7,191 nucleotides of DNA from contig MGVM01000098.1 in assembly GCA_001800495.1 (NCBI GenBank), positions 1-7,191 of the forward strand, read 5' to 3'. The translations under genes were made by a program, and so were the position numbers. The DNA comes from Elusimicrobia bacterium RIFOXYB2_FULL_48_7. GTDB lineage: Bacteria > Elusimicrobiota > Endomicrobiia > CG1-02-37-114 > XYA2-FULL-39-19. Of the stretch, positions 1-7,191 are shown in pieces (within the stretch, counting starts at the first letter, position 1; each line of letters begins with the position of its first letter). The notes under the pieces were generated by a model. It saw only the letters and a program-made list of their open reading frames with translations, was not told the origin of the DNA and made no database searches.

Positions 1-2127
1 TTCGCCCGGTGGGCTTTCGAGAAATTCACCGAGGCAGAGGACAAAATAGGCACCCAGATGCAGGCCGTGGGCGAAGTCATGAGCATCGGCAGGAATTTCA
101 AGGAAGCGATACAGAAATCCATCAGGTCGCTTGAAATAAAAAGGTCCGGGTTTGGTGTAAAAAAAATCTCCGCCTTAACCGATGACCGGCTGAAAGGCCT
201 CCTGAACTATCCTTCCAGTGAAAGGTTCTTTTATATCTATGAAGCCCTCCGCAGGAACATGCCTGTTGAGGAACTTTTTAATATCACCAAGATAAACCGG
301 TGGTTCATCAAACAGATGAAGGAACTTGTTGACTGCGAGGAAAAAATCAAGGCATTCAAGCTGAAGGCGATCCCGGACGAGCTTTTCAGAAAAGCAAAAA
401 AAGACGGCTTCGCCGACAAGTATATCGCCTGGCTTACAAACACGAAAGAAGCGGATGTGCGCAAAAAAAGGATGCGCCTCGGCATAAAGGAAGCTTACGG
501 CAAAGTGCCGGTAAGCGGGGCCGACGCGGCGTATTACTTCTCGACATTCACCGGAAAGGACGAAATGGATGTCTCGGGAAACAAAAAAGTCCTGATACTC
601 GGCGGCGGGCCGAACCGCATAGGGCAGGGAATCGAGTTTGACTACACCTGCGTGCACGCGGCTTTCACGCTCCGCAAGCAGGGAATCGAAGCCATAATGA
701 TAAACTGCAACCCTGAAACCGTCTCAACCGATTACGATACTTCAAACAAGCTTTATTTCGAGCCCCTTACCGTTGAAGATGTGCTAAGCATTTATGACAA
801 GGAAAAACCAATCGGCGTCATAGTCCAGTTCGGCGGGCAGACCCCGCTTAATATCGCCAAGCAGCTATACGAGTCCGGAGTGAAGATCCTGGGCACCACC
901 CCGAAAAGCATACACCTGGCGGAAGACAGGCAAAAATTTGCCAATGTGATAAGGAAGCTCGGCATCCCCCAGCCCAAAAGCGGCATAGCCATATCGGAAA
1001 AACAGGGCTACAAGGTGGCAAAAACTATCGGCTACCCGCTGATGGTCAGGCCCTCCTTCGTGCTTGGCGGCAGGGGAATGAGGGTTATTTACAACGAAGC
1101 CATGCTGACGGAATACATGAAGACGGCGATCGAGGTCTCCCCGGAATACCCGATGCTCATAGACAAATTCCTGGAAGAAGCCACGGAAGTCGAAGTGGAT
1201 GCGATCTCGGACGGCCGCGACGTGATAATCCCATCGATAATGGAGCACATAGAACTTGCGGGCGTGCATTCCGGCGACAGCGCCTGCGTGATACCTTCAA
1301 GGACGATTTCTCCCAAACACATCAAAATAATTGAGGATTACACTACCAAAATAGCGAAAAAACTCAAAGTCGTCGGCCTTCTCAACGTGCAGTACGCGAT
1401 TTGCGACGACAAAGTCTATATTCTCGAGGCCAACCCTCGCGCCTCAAGGACAGTGCCGCTTGTAAGCAAGGTCATGGGAATATCCATGGCAGAACTGGCC
1501 ACGCTGGTGATGCTGGGCAAAAAACTGAAAGACATAGCCCCGAAAAAATCCGCAAAACCAAGCCATGTCGGGGTAAAGGAAGCAGTCATACCGTTCAACA
1601 TGTTCCCCCAGGTAGACCCTCTGCTCGGGCCCGAAATGAGAGCGACCGGGGAAGTCCTGGGGCTTGCCGACACATTCGGGGCGGCATACTTCAAGGCCCA
1701 GGAAGCCACCGGTACCCGGCTCCCGCTGAAAGGAAAGGTGTTTATCTCCCTTGCCGATGACGACAAGAAGAAGTCCGCCGAGATCGCGAAAAAGTTCATT
1801 GACGCCGGGTTTTCCATCGTGGCCACAAAAGGCACCAGGGATTACCTCGCGCTCAAGGGCGTTGAATCAACGCTCGTTTCAAAACTCAACGAAGGCAGGC
1901 CGGATATTACCGATGAGATCCGCAACGGCAACATCCAGCTGATAATCAACACTCCCATAGGAAAAGAAAGCAAGACTGACGACAGCTATATAAGAAAAGC
2001 CGCTATACAGAGAAAAATACCCTATGTCACCACGATGGTGGCGGCCAAGGCCACCGTTGAAGGCATTGAAGCGGTAAAAAACAGGCAGCTCGAAATAAAA
2101 GCGCTCCAGGATTACCTGAACCTGTAA
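1..2127 (+). CDS. carB: Carbamoyl-phosphate synthase large subunit, C-terminal two thirds (5' truncated by window)
   Basis: CarB makes carbamoyl phosphate from bicarbonate, two ATP and glutamine-derived ammonia, for pyrimidine and arginine synthesis; it works in the cytoplasm with the glutaminase CarA. The frame is open from base 1, and the first codons (FARWAFEKF, then TQMQAVGEVMSIGR) are the conserved end of the first ATP-grasp half. The gene therefore starts upstream and the ATG at 58 is internal. The visible 708 residues match the last two thirds of a roughly 1070-residue protein. In order they hold the oligomerisation domain (about 50-185), the second ATP-grasp domain (about 195-570) and the MGS-like allosteric domain (about 575-695). 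The ATP-grasp domain has GGGPNRIGQGIEFDY at 201-215, RPSFVLGGRGM at 350-360, and ILEANPRASRTVP at 474-486, whose Glu and Asn are metal ligands in the family. No frameshift or lost catalytic residue is seen. It probably shares a message with the SGNH hydrolase 10 bases downstream. Identification is near certain. Confidence 0.98.
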   Translation, partial: FARWAFEKFTEAEDKIGTQMQAVGEVMSIGRNFKEAIQKSIRSLEIKRSGFGVKKISALTDDRLKGLLNYPSSERFFYIYEALRRNMPVEELFNITKINRWFIKQMKELVDCEEKIKAFKLKAIPDELFRKAKKDGFADKYIAWLTNTKEADVRKKRMRLGIKEAYGKVPVSGADAAYYFSTFTGKDEMDVSGNKKVLILGGGPNRIGQGIEFDYTCVHAAFTLRKQGIEAIMINCNPETVSTDYDTSNKLYFEPLTVEDVLSIYDKEKPIGVIVQFGGQTPLNIAKQLYESGVKILGTTPKSIHLAEDRQKFANVIRKLGIPQPKSGIAISEKQGYKVAKTIGYPLMVRPSFVLGGRGMRVIYNEAMLTEYMKTAIEVSPEYPMLIDKFLEEATEVEVDAISDGRDVIIPSIMEHIELAGVHSGDSACVIPSRTISPKHIKIIEDYTTKIAKKLKVVGLLNVQYAICDDKVYILEANPRASRTVPLVSKVMGISMAELATLVMLGKKLKDIAPKKSAKPSHVGVKEAVIPFNMFPQVDPLLGPEMRATGEVLGLADTFGAAYFKAQEATGTRLPLKGKVFISLADDDKKKSAEIAKKFIDAGFSIVATKGTRDYLALKGVESTLVSKLNEGRPDITDEIRNGNIQLIINTPIGKESKTDDSYIRKAAIQRKIPYVTTMVAAKATVEGIEAVKNRQLEIKALQDYLNL

Positions 2128-2130
2128 GGA
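2126..2130 (+). promoter_or_regulatory. Ribosome binding site overlapping the carB stop
   Basis: AAGGA lies seven bases before the ATG at 2138 and shares its first two bases with the TAA stop of carB. This supports the chosen start of the SGNH hydrolase and suggests translational coupling to carB. It is the clearest Shine-Dalgarno sequence in the window. Confidence 0.7.
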
Positions 2131-2137
2131 ACCCTGC

Positions 2138-2749
2138 ATGGTGGAAAATTCTATTTTTGTCCTGGGCGACAGCATATCAATACACTACGGCCCTTACCTT
2201 AAAAAATTAATCGCTAAAAATTTTACTTATTCCAGAAAAGGCGGCAGGAAAGCCCTTTCTGACAAATACCTTAACGATTACTCGGTCAACGGGGGCGACA
2301 GCAAAAGCGTGGTAGAATACCTGCGCAAAAACCGGCAAGATTACCGGAAATCCGGTTACCTGCTCCTGAACTGCGGGCTCCACGATATTAAGACCAATCC
2401 GGAAACAGGCAAGAAACAGGTCCAGCATGCAGCATTTAAAAGGAACATTGAACAGTGCGTCAACCTTCTGGATAAACTTGAGTTAACCATAATATGGGCG
2501 CGTATCACACCGGTAAAAGACAAATGGCACAACCGCATCACGAAAAACTTCAGCCGTTACAACAGGGATGTGGACGCCTACAATAAAATTGCCGACGGCA
2601 TCATGAAGAAACACGGCATACACACGCTTGACCTTTACTCACTCACCGCTAAAATGAAGGGGAACCCCTACTGTGACCACATCCATTTCAAGAAAGGCCC
2701 GCGCATACTGCAGGCGAAATTCATAGCAAAATACCTGAATAACCTTTAA
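2138..2749 (+). CDS. SGNH/GDSL-type hydrolase, probably cytoplasmic esterase/lipase-like
   Basis: A 203-residue protein with the four signature blocks of the SGNH hydrolase superfamily, which use a Ser-His-Asp site to hydrolyse ester or acyl bonds. Block I is FVLGDSIS with the likely nucleophile Ser12. A glycine of block II lies at 52-53 (NGGDS). Block III is NCGLHD with Asn78. Block V is DHIHF with Asp180 and His183. All expected catalytic residues are present, so an active enzyme is likely; the substrate cannot be read from the sequence. The N-terminus goes straight into the catalytic strand, with no signal peptide or membrane segment, so it should be cytoplasmic unless the true start lies elsewhere. 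The length is typical of a single-domain member. It starts 10 bases after carB, its RBS overlapping the carB stop, so it is probably co-expressed. Many family members act on lipids or on acyl groups of polysaccharides; nothing here chooses between these. Confidence 0.88.
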   Translation: MVENSIFVLGDSISIHYGPYLKKLIAKNFTYSRKGGRKALSDKYLNDYSVNGGDSKSVVEYLRKNRQDYRKSGYLLLNCGLHDIKTNPETGKKQVQHAAFKRNIEQCVNLLDKLELTIIWARITPVKDKWHNRITKNFSRYNRDVDAYNKIADGIMKKHGIHTLDLYSLTAKMKGNPYCDHIHFKKGPRILQAKFIAKYLNNL

Positions 2750-2766
2750 ACGAAAACCATTCGCTA

Positions 2767-2795
2767 TTCAAATTCACCTCTTAAATTAGTATAAT
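2767..2795 (+). promoter_or_regulatory. Sigma70-like promoter upstream of the 66-codon gene
   Basis: A perfect TATAAT -10 box at 2790-2795 is preceded, after a 17-base spacer, by TTCAAA at 2767-2772, which matches four of six bases of the TTGACA -35 consensus. It lies in the AT-rich 63-base gap between the SGNH hydrolase and the small gene, the longest intergenic gap here. Transcription should start near 2802, only about ten bases before the ATG at 2813, and would serve the small gene and rsgA. No operator-like palindrome is visible. A convincing rho-independent terminator for the preceding unit is not visible either. Confidence 0.6.
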
Positions 2796-2812
2796 TCACT
2801 ACAATACTTCAA

Positions 2813-3013
2813 ATGGCAAAGAAACCCGCGGCAACCTGCTGGAAAGTGCAATATTACGACATATCAACCCTGTGCTGGCGCACTATTCCAAAAACCTATA
2901 CCAGCCTTAAGCTGGCTGAAGCGGTGGCGATAAGGCTTCCGGTTCCCAGGGTCCGGCTGGTGCAGGCCGAAGTCAACGGCAAAAACATTCTCTTGCCTGA
3001 AATAAAAAAATGA
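2813..3013 (+). CDS. Small hypothetical protein of 66 residues
   Basis: I do not recognise this protein. It is basic, with no signal peptide, membrane helix or paired-cysteine motif; its two cysteines (residues 9 and 21) are far apart. Hydrophobic patterning suggests strands at WKVQYYD and CWRTIPKTY, a helix at SLKLAEAVAIRL, and strands at RVRLVQAEV and NILLPEI. That would be a compact beta-beta-alpha-beta-beta domain, but this is inference. Support for a real gene comes from the promoter directly upstream, from filling the space between that promoter and rsgA, and from the 18-base gap to rsgA. The start is the first ATG after the predicted transcription start. It has no Shine-Dalgarno sequence and a leader of only about ten bases, so initiation may be nearly leaderless. 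It ends with TGA at 3011-3013. It could be a non-conserved ORF, although its patterning argues against that. Confidence 0.6.
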   Translation: MAKKPAATCWKVQYYDISTLCWRTIPKTYTSLKLAEAVAIRLPVPRVRLVQAEVNGKNILLPEIKK

Positions 3014-3017
3014 GCAT

Positions 3018-3023
3018 GGCGGA
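3018..3023 (+). promoter_or_regulatory. Weak ribosome binding site for rsgA
   Basis: GGCGGA, one mismatch from a purine-rich GGAGGA core, ends eight bases before the ATG at 3032. The spacing is acceptable. Together with the conserved RsgA N-terminus it decides the start, because the frame is closed by TGA at 3011 with no other start codon in between. Confidence 0.45.
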
Positions 3024-3031
3024 AAAAACCA

Positions 3032-4114
3032 ATGGATTTGAAAGAGTTAGGATGGAATGATTTCTTCGAGAAACATTTCAACGAAATAAAAACCGCAGAT
3101 ATTCAACCGGCCAGGGTAACAACCTCCCAAAGGGAAATATATTGTATTTACGGAGAATTCGGCGAACTCAGGGCGGAACTGGCAGGAAAACTCCGTTTTG
3201 ATGCCTCATCCTTGAGCGAACTGCCCGTGGTAGGTGACTGGGTGACGGTAAGGATGGACCGTGGACATGGCCTTGCAATAATTGAGGGCATCCTTCCCAG
3301 GATCAGTAAACTCTCCAGGAAAACAACCGGAAAAACCACGGAAGAACAGGTATTGGTGGCCAATATAGATATCATATTCCTTGTAAACGGGCTTGACGGC
3401 GATTATAACCTGCGGCGTATTGAACGCTATCTCACTGTCGCGATGGAAAGCAATACAAAATCCGTTATTCTTCTGAACAAAACAGATGTCTGCCCTGATT
3501 CCCAGGTAAAAATCGCGGAAGTGGAAGCTGTTTCTTCCGGAACCCCTGTATGCGCCTTAAGCGCCATGAAAAACGAGGGGATTGAAAAACTGAATGAATA
3601 CATAATAAAAGGGCGCACAGTGGCTTTCATTGGTTCATCCGGCGCGGGAAAATCTACCATTATTAATTGCCTGTTGGGCGAAGAAAGACAGAAAGTCGGT
3701 GCTGTGCGGGAATATGATGACCGCGGAAAGCATATAACCACCCACAGGGAGCTGATAATTCTCCCCGGAGGGGGCATTGTAATTGATAACCCCGGTTTGC
3801 GTGAAATCCAATTGTGGGCTGATGAACCCGCCCTGAAAGACGCTTTTACCGATATTGACACCTTTGCCCTTAACTGCAAGTTCGGGGACTGCGCCCACGC
3901 GGAGGAACCTGAATGCGCCGTCAGGGGCGCGATAGAAAACGGCAGCCTGGACCCTAAAAGGTTCCAGGGCTACCTTAAACTACAAAAGGAACTGCGGTAC
4001 CTGGCGACCCGCAAGGAAAAAGTAAAAGCGCATAATGCAAAGATAGTAACTGAAAAAAGAATCAGCAAAGCCATAAAACAGATAAAAAAGCATAATAATA
4101 AGTACCAATTCTGA
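3032..4114 (+). CDS. rsgA: Small ribosomal subunit biogenesis GTPase RsgA (YjeQ/YloQ family)
   Basis: RsgA is a cytoplasmic GTPase that binds the 30S subunit late in its assembly, checks the decoding centre and releases the factor RbfA on GTP hydrolysis. At 360 residues it has the family's usual length and domain order. An OB-fold RNA-binding domain (about 25-90) is followed by a GTPase domain with circularly permuted motifs: G4 NKTD at 149-152, G5 SA at 177-178, G1 GSSGAGKS at 201-208, a likely G2 Thr at 236-237 and G3 DNPG at 252-255. A zinc-binding knuckle with Cys282, Cys287, His289 and Cys295 comes next, then a Lys-rich C-terminal helix suited to rRNA contact. G4 coming before G1 is diagnostic. 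The N-terminus MDLKELGWNDFF resembles known members, supporting this start. It is probably transcribed with the small gene 18 bases upstream and perhaps with the RND gene 34 bases downstream. No defect is seen. Confidence 0.97.
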   Translation: MDLKELGWNDFFEKHFNEIKTADIQPARVTTSQREIYCIYGEFGELRAELAGKLRFDASSLSELPVVGDWVTVRMDRGHGLAIIEGILPRISKLSRKTTGKTTEEQVLVANIDIIFLVNGLDGDYNLRRIERYLTVAMESNTKSVILLNKTDVCPDSQVKIAEVEAVSSGTPVCALSAMKNEGIEKLNEYIIKGRTVAFIGSSGAGKSTIINCLLGEERQKVGAVREYDDRGKHITTHRELIILPGGGIVIDNPGLREIQLWADEPALKDAFTDIDTFALNCKFGDCAHAEEPECAVRGAIENGSLDPKRFQGYLKLQKELRYLATRKEKVKAHNAKIVTEKRISKAIKQIKKHNNKYQF

Positions 4115-4129
4115 AAAAACACGGAATAT

Positions 4130-4145
4130 TTTTGGGTATCCAAAA
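4130..4145 (+). other. Weak inverted repeat just upstream of the RND gene start
   Basis: TTTTGG and CCAAAA are perfect six-base complements around a GTAT loop. The repeat occupies the place where the RND gene's ribosome binding site should be and ends three bases before its ATG. The stem has only two G-C pairs and lacks a following U-tract, so it is not a good terminator. It might slightly limit translation initiation, or be chance in AT-rich sequence. Confidence 0.25.
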
Positions 4146-4148
4146 TAC

Positions 4149-7100
4149 ATGATAAATAGGATCATTTCATTTTTTGCCAGGCAGCATTTAGCCGTTAACA
4201 TGGCAGGCGCTATCGTGGCAGTTGCCGGGATTGCCGTTTTCTTTTTATCCCCAAAAGAAATTTTGCCGGAAATAGATTTCGGCGCCGTATCCGTGTCTAC
4301 CCGGTTCCCGGGAGCTTCTTCCTGGGAAGTGGAAGACCTTGTTACGGTTCACATTGAAGATGCTGTAAAAAACCTTTCCGGAGTGGAGAGGGTCACGTCC
4401 CTTTCCGGGGAAGGTTTTTCTCTTGTAAATATTGAGCTGTCCCCTTCGCTTAAAAATACCGCAGGCGCGCTAAACGATATAAAAGATGCCGTAGAGAAAG
4501 CGTCGCTTGCCATACCTGCGGAATCCTCAAAACCGGAAGTCAAGGAAGCATCAACAAAGGAGTTCCAGGTTATTACCGCTGCGTTTTCCGGAAAGGATTA
4601 TTCACTGGTCAGGGATTCTGCACGCAAGGCTGCGGAGTCTTTCGGGGATATCCGCGGAGTATCATCCGTGCAAAAACTTGGCTACCGAGGCCGCACCCTT
4701 TGGATAAATGTCAAAAAGGAAAAACTGAAATACTACGAGTTGCCGCTTCTTACAATTGCCGAGGCGCTGAAAAGCTATAATGTTTCAGTGCCTGCCGGAA
4801 CCAGGGACATGGGAGATGAGCGCGTTAAAATCAGGATTGTTTCAAAAACCGGCGCGCTAAAGGATATCTCGGGAGTTATAGTAAAATCCGGCGATATCGG
4901 CCATTCCCTGAGAATATCTGACATCGCCAATGTAAAACAAGGTTATGAAGATCTGGAATACTCGGTTGAATCAGGCGGAATGCCGTGCATAATAATGACC
5001 GTGTTCAAGCTTTCCGGAAAAGACAGTTCTGTTATTGCCCGGCAAGTGCGTAAAAGAATTGGATTACTGCAAACCGAAGGATCAATAGAGCGGGATGTTT
5101 CTGTTTCTTTTTACAGTGACACGTCTAATCAAGTAAGCGACAGAATATCTTTATTGGTTTCAAACGGCGCTGTCGGGCTTCTTTTTATTTTAATAATATT
5201 ATTTTTTACCCTGGACAGAAAACTCGGTTTCTGGATAACAATAGGATTGCCTGTCACTTATGGGATAACGTTCCTTTTCATGAAGGCCTTTGGAGTGGGT
5301 TTTGACATGCTTTCGCTTTTCGGGCTGATAGTCGTGCTTGGTATTCTTGACGATGACGCTATTGTGGTTGGTGAGAATGTCTCCCGGCACCGCGCCATGG
5401 GAAAAAACCCTTTTACAGCTGCGGTTGAAGGAACAGCAGAGGTTGCAGGACCGGTGCTCGCTTCGTACCTGACTACAACCGCAGCCTTCCTGCCGCTGTT
5501 GTTGATTGGAGGATTATGGGGTAAATTTTTAGCCCCTATAGCTATTGCTGTTATTTTATCAATCACAGGGTCGATCCTGGAGTGCTTTCTGGTAATGCCG
5601 TCTCATCTGGCATTGTCAGGGCAGGGCTCGTCAGTCAACAAAAAGAAGCTTGACCTGTTCAAGCCGCTTTACAGCCCCTACAGTAAAATATTAAATTTCG
5701 TCCTTCGCCGCTCTGCCCTGTTTATAATTGCAGGAATGCTATTGATGGCGGGAATAAGCATTCTTGCTTTCCGCGGCGGGGTGGTTTTTGCTGAAAACAA
5801 TATAGAAGCGATCACGGTGCGTATTGAAACACTTGCTTCCGGGTCTCTTGCCAAAACAGCGGAAGTTGCAAGGGAAGCGCAAAAACGCATATCGGCCGCC
5901 TCATTTGAAGAAATTGAGGGTATATACGGATTTGCAGGCATTGAACAGGATTCACCCGGCGCAGCACAAAGATACGTCTCAAATGTTGCGTCACTTAAGA
6001 TCAATCTGAAGCCCTCGCAATCAAGGACGGAAAAAAAACAGCGTGCGCTTGTTAAAAAAATATACAGTCTGCTTGAAAACATGCCGGGAGTCCAGGCGCT
6101 GTCAGTAAAAGAGCTTGCCGGGGGAGGGCCCGGAGGCAGGGGAGACATAGATATAACATTTACGGGAGACTCTCACGCTTCAGTCAAACAGGCCTCCCGG
6201 GAAGCCTATGAAGCAATTTCCAAATTGAAAACGGTGACAAGTATTACGTTCAGAAAAACTGAATGCAGGCCGGAATTTGACATGATCCTTGACCGAAAGG
6301 CGGTGGCAGAAGCCGGGGTGCCGCTGGAAGCCATGGCTTCAACTCTTCGCGGGGCTGTAAGCGGTATACCTGTTAAAACCCTTAGAATAGAAGATGAACC
6401 TGTAGAACTGAGGGTCAGGCTCGACCCGGAAGATTACAGGACCCCTGCTGACCTCCTGTTTTTACGCGTTCCTTCACAAAAAAACTCTTTCGTGCGCCTG
6501 AGCAAGCTTGCAAGCTTTCAAGAAACATGCGGTATTGAAGCTCTTTCGCGTTACGACGGAAAACCCAGCTATTCGCTTTCAGGCACCATCGACAAAACAC
6601 AGACAAGTATTGGCGCCGTAAACATCAGCCTGATACCAAAGTTAAACTCAATCACAAAAAATATCAAAGGAGTATCTTACAGGCTTGGAGGTGATTACGG
6701 CGAAATCAAGGAGCGCTTCACTGAACTCGGGCTGCTTTTTCTGCTGGCAGTATTCCTCATGTACACTATACTTGCAAGCTTTTTTAATTCACTGACCAAG
6801 CCCCTGATCGTTCTTGTTGCGGTTCCGCTGTCCCTGGCAGGAGTTATGGCGGCGCTGGTTATACACAGGCTTCCTATTTCATTTCCTGCGCTTATAGCCG
6901 TTTTTGCGCTAACCGGTGTATCGGTAAATAATGCCGTAGTAATGATAGATTTTCTAAAAAAACTGCTTACAGGCGGAAAATCCCGCGAGGAAGCTGTTTT
7001 AGAGTCTGCGGTTTTAAGGTTCAAGTCCATAATGATATCGTCTTTCACTGTTTCGTTCGGGATACTTCCCCTTGGATACGGTTTTTTAGGAGGCCAGGAC

Positions 7101-7191
7101 GCTTTTCTCCGTCCGTTTGCAATTGCGCTGGGCTGGGGAATACTATTCAGCGGGCCGGGGGTAACACTTGCCGTGCCCGCAGCTTATGTAG
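4149..7191 (+). CDS. RND-family efflux transporter permease subunit (3' truncated by window)
   Basis: The frame is open for 1014 codons and leaves the window in the last helix, so only a short C-terminus is missing. RND permeases are inner-membrane, proton-driven trimers that export drugs, lipids or metals through an adaptor and an outer-membrane channel. The layout is canonical: TM1 about 15-36, a periplasmic loop to about 334 containing the family's TRFPGASSWEVEDLVT motif, TM2-TM6 about 335-490, TM7 about 521-541, a second loop to about 858, and TM8-TM12 to the end. TM4 carries LDDDAIVVGENV; Asp402 and Asp403 align with the AcrB proton-relay pair. By my alignment Arg957 and Ser964 match AcrB Arg971 and Thr978, but Asn927 sits at Lys940. 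The start at 4149 gives the usual short cytoplasmic N-terminus; no upstream start exists in frame, and the Shine-Dalgarno sequence is poor. No adaptor gene precedes it. There are no Met-rich metal sites, so multidrug or hydrophobe export is likelier than copper, but the substrate is unknown. Confidence 0.93.
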   Translation, partial: MINRIISFFARQHLAVNMAGAIVAVAGIAVFFLSPKEILPEIDFGAVSVSTRFPGASSWEVEDLVTVHIEDAVKNLSGVERVTSLSGEGFSLVNIELSPSLKNTAGALNDIKDAVEKASLAIPAESSKPEVKEASTKEFQVITAAFSGKDYSLVRDSARKAAESFGDIRGVSSVQKLGYRGRTLWINVKKEKLKYYELPLLTIAEALKSYNVSVPAGTRDMGDERVKIRIVSKTGALKDISGVIVKSGDIGHSLRISDIANVKQGYEDLEYSVESGGMPCIIMTVFKLSGKDSSVIARQVRKRIGLLQTEGSIERDVSVSFYSDTSNQVSDRISLLVSNGAVGLLFILIILFFTLDRKLGFWITIGLPVTYGITFLFMKAFGVGFDMLSLFGLIVVLGILDDDAIVVGENVSRHRAMGKNPFTAAVEGTAEVAGPVLASYLTTTAAFLPLLLIGGLWGKFLAPIAIAVILSITGSILECFLVMPSHLALSGQGSSVNKKKLDLFKPLYSPYSKILNFVLRRSALFIIAGMLLMAGISILAFRGGVVFAENNIEAITVRIETLASGSLAKTAEVAREAQKRISAASFEEIEGIYGFAGIEQDSPGAAQRYVSNVASLKINLKPSQSRTEKKQRALVKKIYSLLENMPGVQALSVKELAGGGPGGRGDIDITFTGDSHASVKQASREAYEAISKLKTVTSITFRKTECRPEFDMILDRKAVAEAGVPLEAMASTLRGAVSGIPVKTLRIEDEPVELRVRLDPEDYRTPADLLFLRVPSQKNSFVRLSKLASFQETCGIEALSRYDGKPSYSLSGTIDKTQTSIGAVNISLIPKLNSITKNIKGVSYRLGGDYGEIKERFTELGLLFLLAVFLMYTILASFFNSLTKPLIVLVAVPLSLAGVMAALVIHRLPISFPALIAVFALTGVSVNNAVVMIDFLKKLLTGGKSREEAVLESAVLRFKSIMISSFTVSFGILPLGYGFLGGQDAFLRPFAIALGWGILFSGPGVTLAVPAAYV

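Noticed and set aside
175..657. Long open frames on the - strand inside carB (160 residues here, others at 865-1269 and 1416-1835) and a + strand one at 1401-1760.
   Set aside because: All lie antisense or out of frame within highly conserved carB sequence and show no recognisable domain.
3010..3060. ATG at 3010 overlapping the small gene's stop (ATGA) could start a tiny gene.
   Set aside because: It reads only 16 codons before TGA, overlaps the rsgA start in another frame and has no recognisable signal; chance is enough.
2813..4114. The 66-codon gene and rsgA are in the same frame, separated by TGA at 3011-3013, suggesting stop readthrough or a recoded TGA.
   Set aside because: RsgA has a natural family N-terminus at 3032. 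TGG is used for Trp throughout, rsgA itself ends in TGA, and no in-frame TGA interrupts carB or the RND gene. The standard code explains everything.
4077..4114. A-rich tail of rsgA with CATAAT-like elements that could form a promoter for the RND gene.
   Set aside because: No acceptable -35 hexamer lies 16-18 bases upstream. The A-richness is explained by Lys/Asn codons of the RsgA C-terminus.
5192..5203. AT-only palindrome AATAATATTATT in a T-rich stretch.
   Set aside because: It encodes the Ile/Leu/Phe run of TM2 of the RND permease; codon choice for hydrophobic residues explains it.
5678..6148. A 156-residue - strand open frame, plus several shorter ones, within the RND gene.
   Set aside because: The + strand frame is a clear RND permease throughout; the antisense products have no coherent pattern.
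6502..6517. GCAAGCTT repeated twice in tandem, containing a 14-base perfect palindrome AAGCTTGCAAGCTT (6504-6517).
   Set aside because: It is in frame inside the RND second periplasmic loop, encoding part of LSKLASF, with no nearby partner copies or mobile-element signs. It is probably coincidence.

Overview
This window is almost wholly coding on the + strand: five tightly spaced genes, with only about 125 bases outside genes. No RNA gene, insertion sequence, CRISPR array or gene-scale repeat is visible. The organism looks like a bacterium of moderate GC content. The resistance-nodulation-division (RND) transporter suggests a cell with two membranes. Frequent AAA, ATA and AGG codons and lysine-rich proteins would fit a deep-branching, uncultured Gram-negative-type lineage. 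No marker in the window fixes the phylum, so this is only an impression.

Layout. (1) Bases 1-2127 hold the C-terminal two thirds of carB, the large subunit of carbamoyl-phosphate synthetase; its 5' part lies outside the window. (2) Ten bases later comes a small SGNH/GDSL-type hydrolase (2138-2749). Its ribosome binding site overlaps the carB stop codon, so the two are probably translated from one message. (3) A 63-base gap holds a good sigma70-like promoter that fires almost directly into a 66-codon gene of unknown function (2813-3013). (4) rsgA (3032-4114), the circularly permuted ribosome-assembly GTPase, follows after 18 bases. (5) An RND efflux permease begins 34 bases after rsgA (4149) and runs off the window end within its last membrane helix. 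It reads open for 1014 codons.

How they fit together. There are probably two transcription units: carB with the SGNH hydrolase, and the small gene with rsgA, perhaps extending into the RND gene. Pyrimidine/arginine precursor synthesis, ribosome maturation and efflux have no obvious joint function, so most of this is ordinary chromosomal housekeeping neighbourhood. I see no strong evidence for a new multi-gene system. The points most worth a second look are the unrecognised 66-residue protein on a near-leaderless message ahead of rsgA, the cytoplasmic-looking SGNH hydrolase coupled to carB, and the RND pump's asparagine at the usual TM10 proton-relay lysine position.
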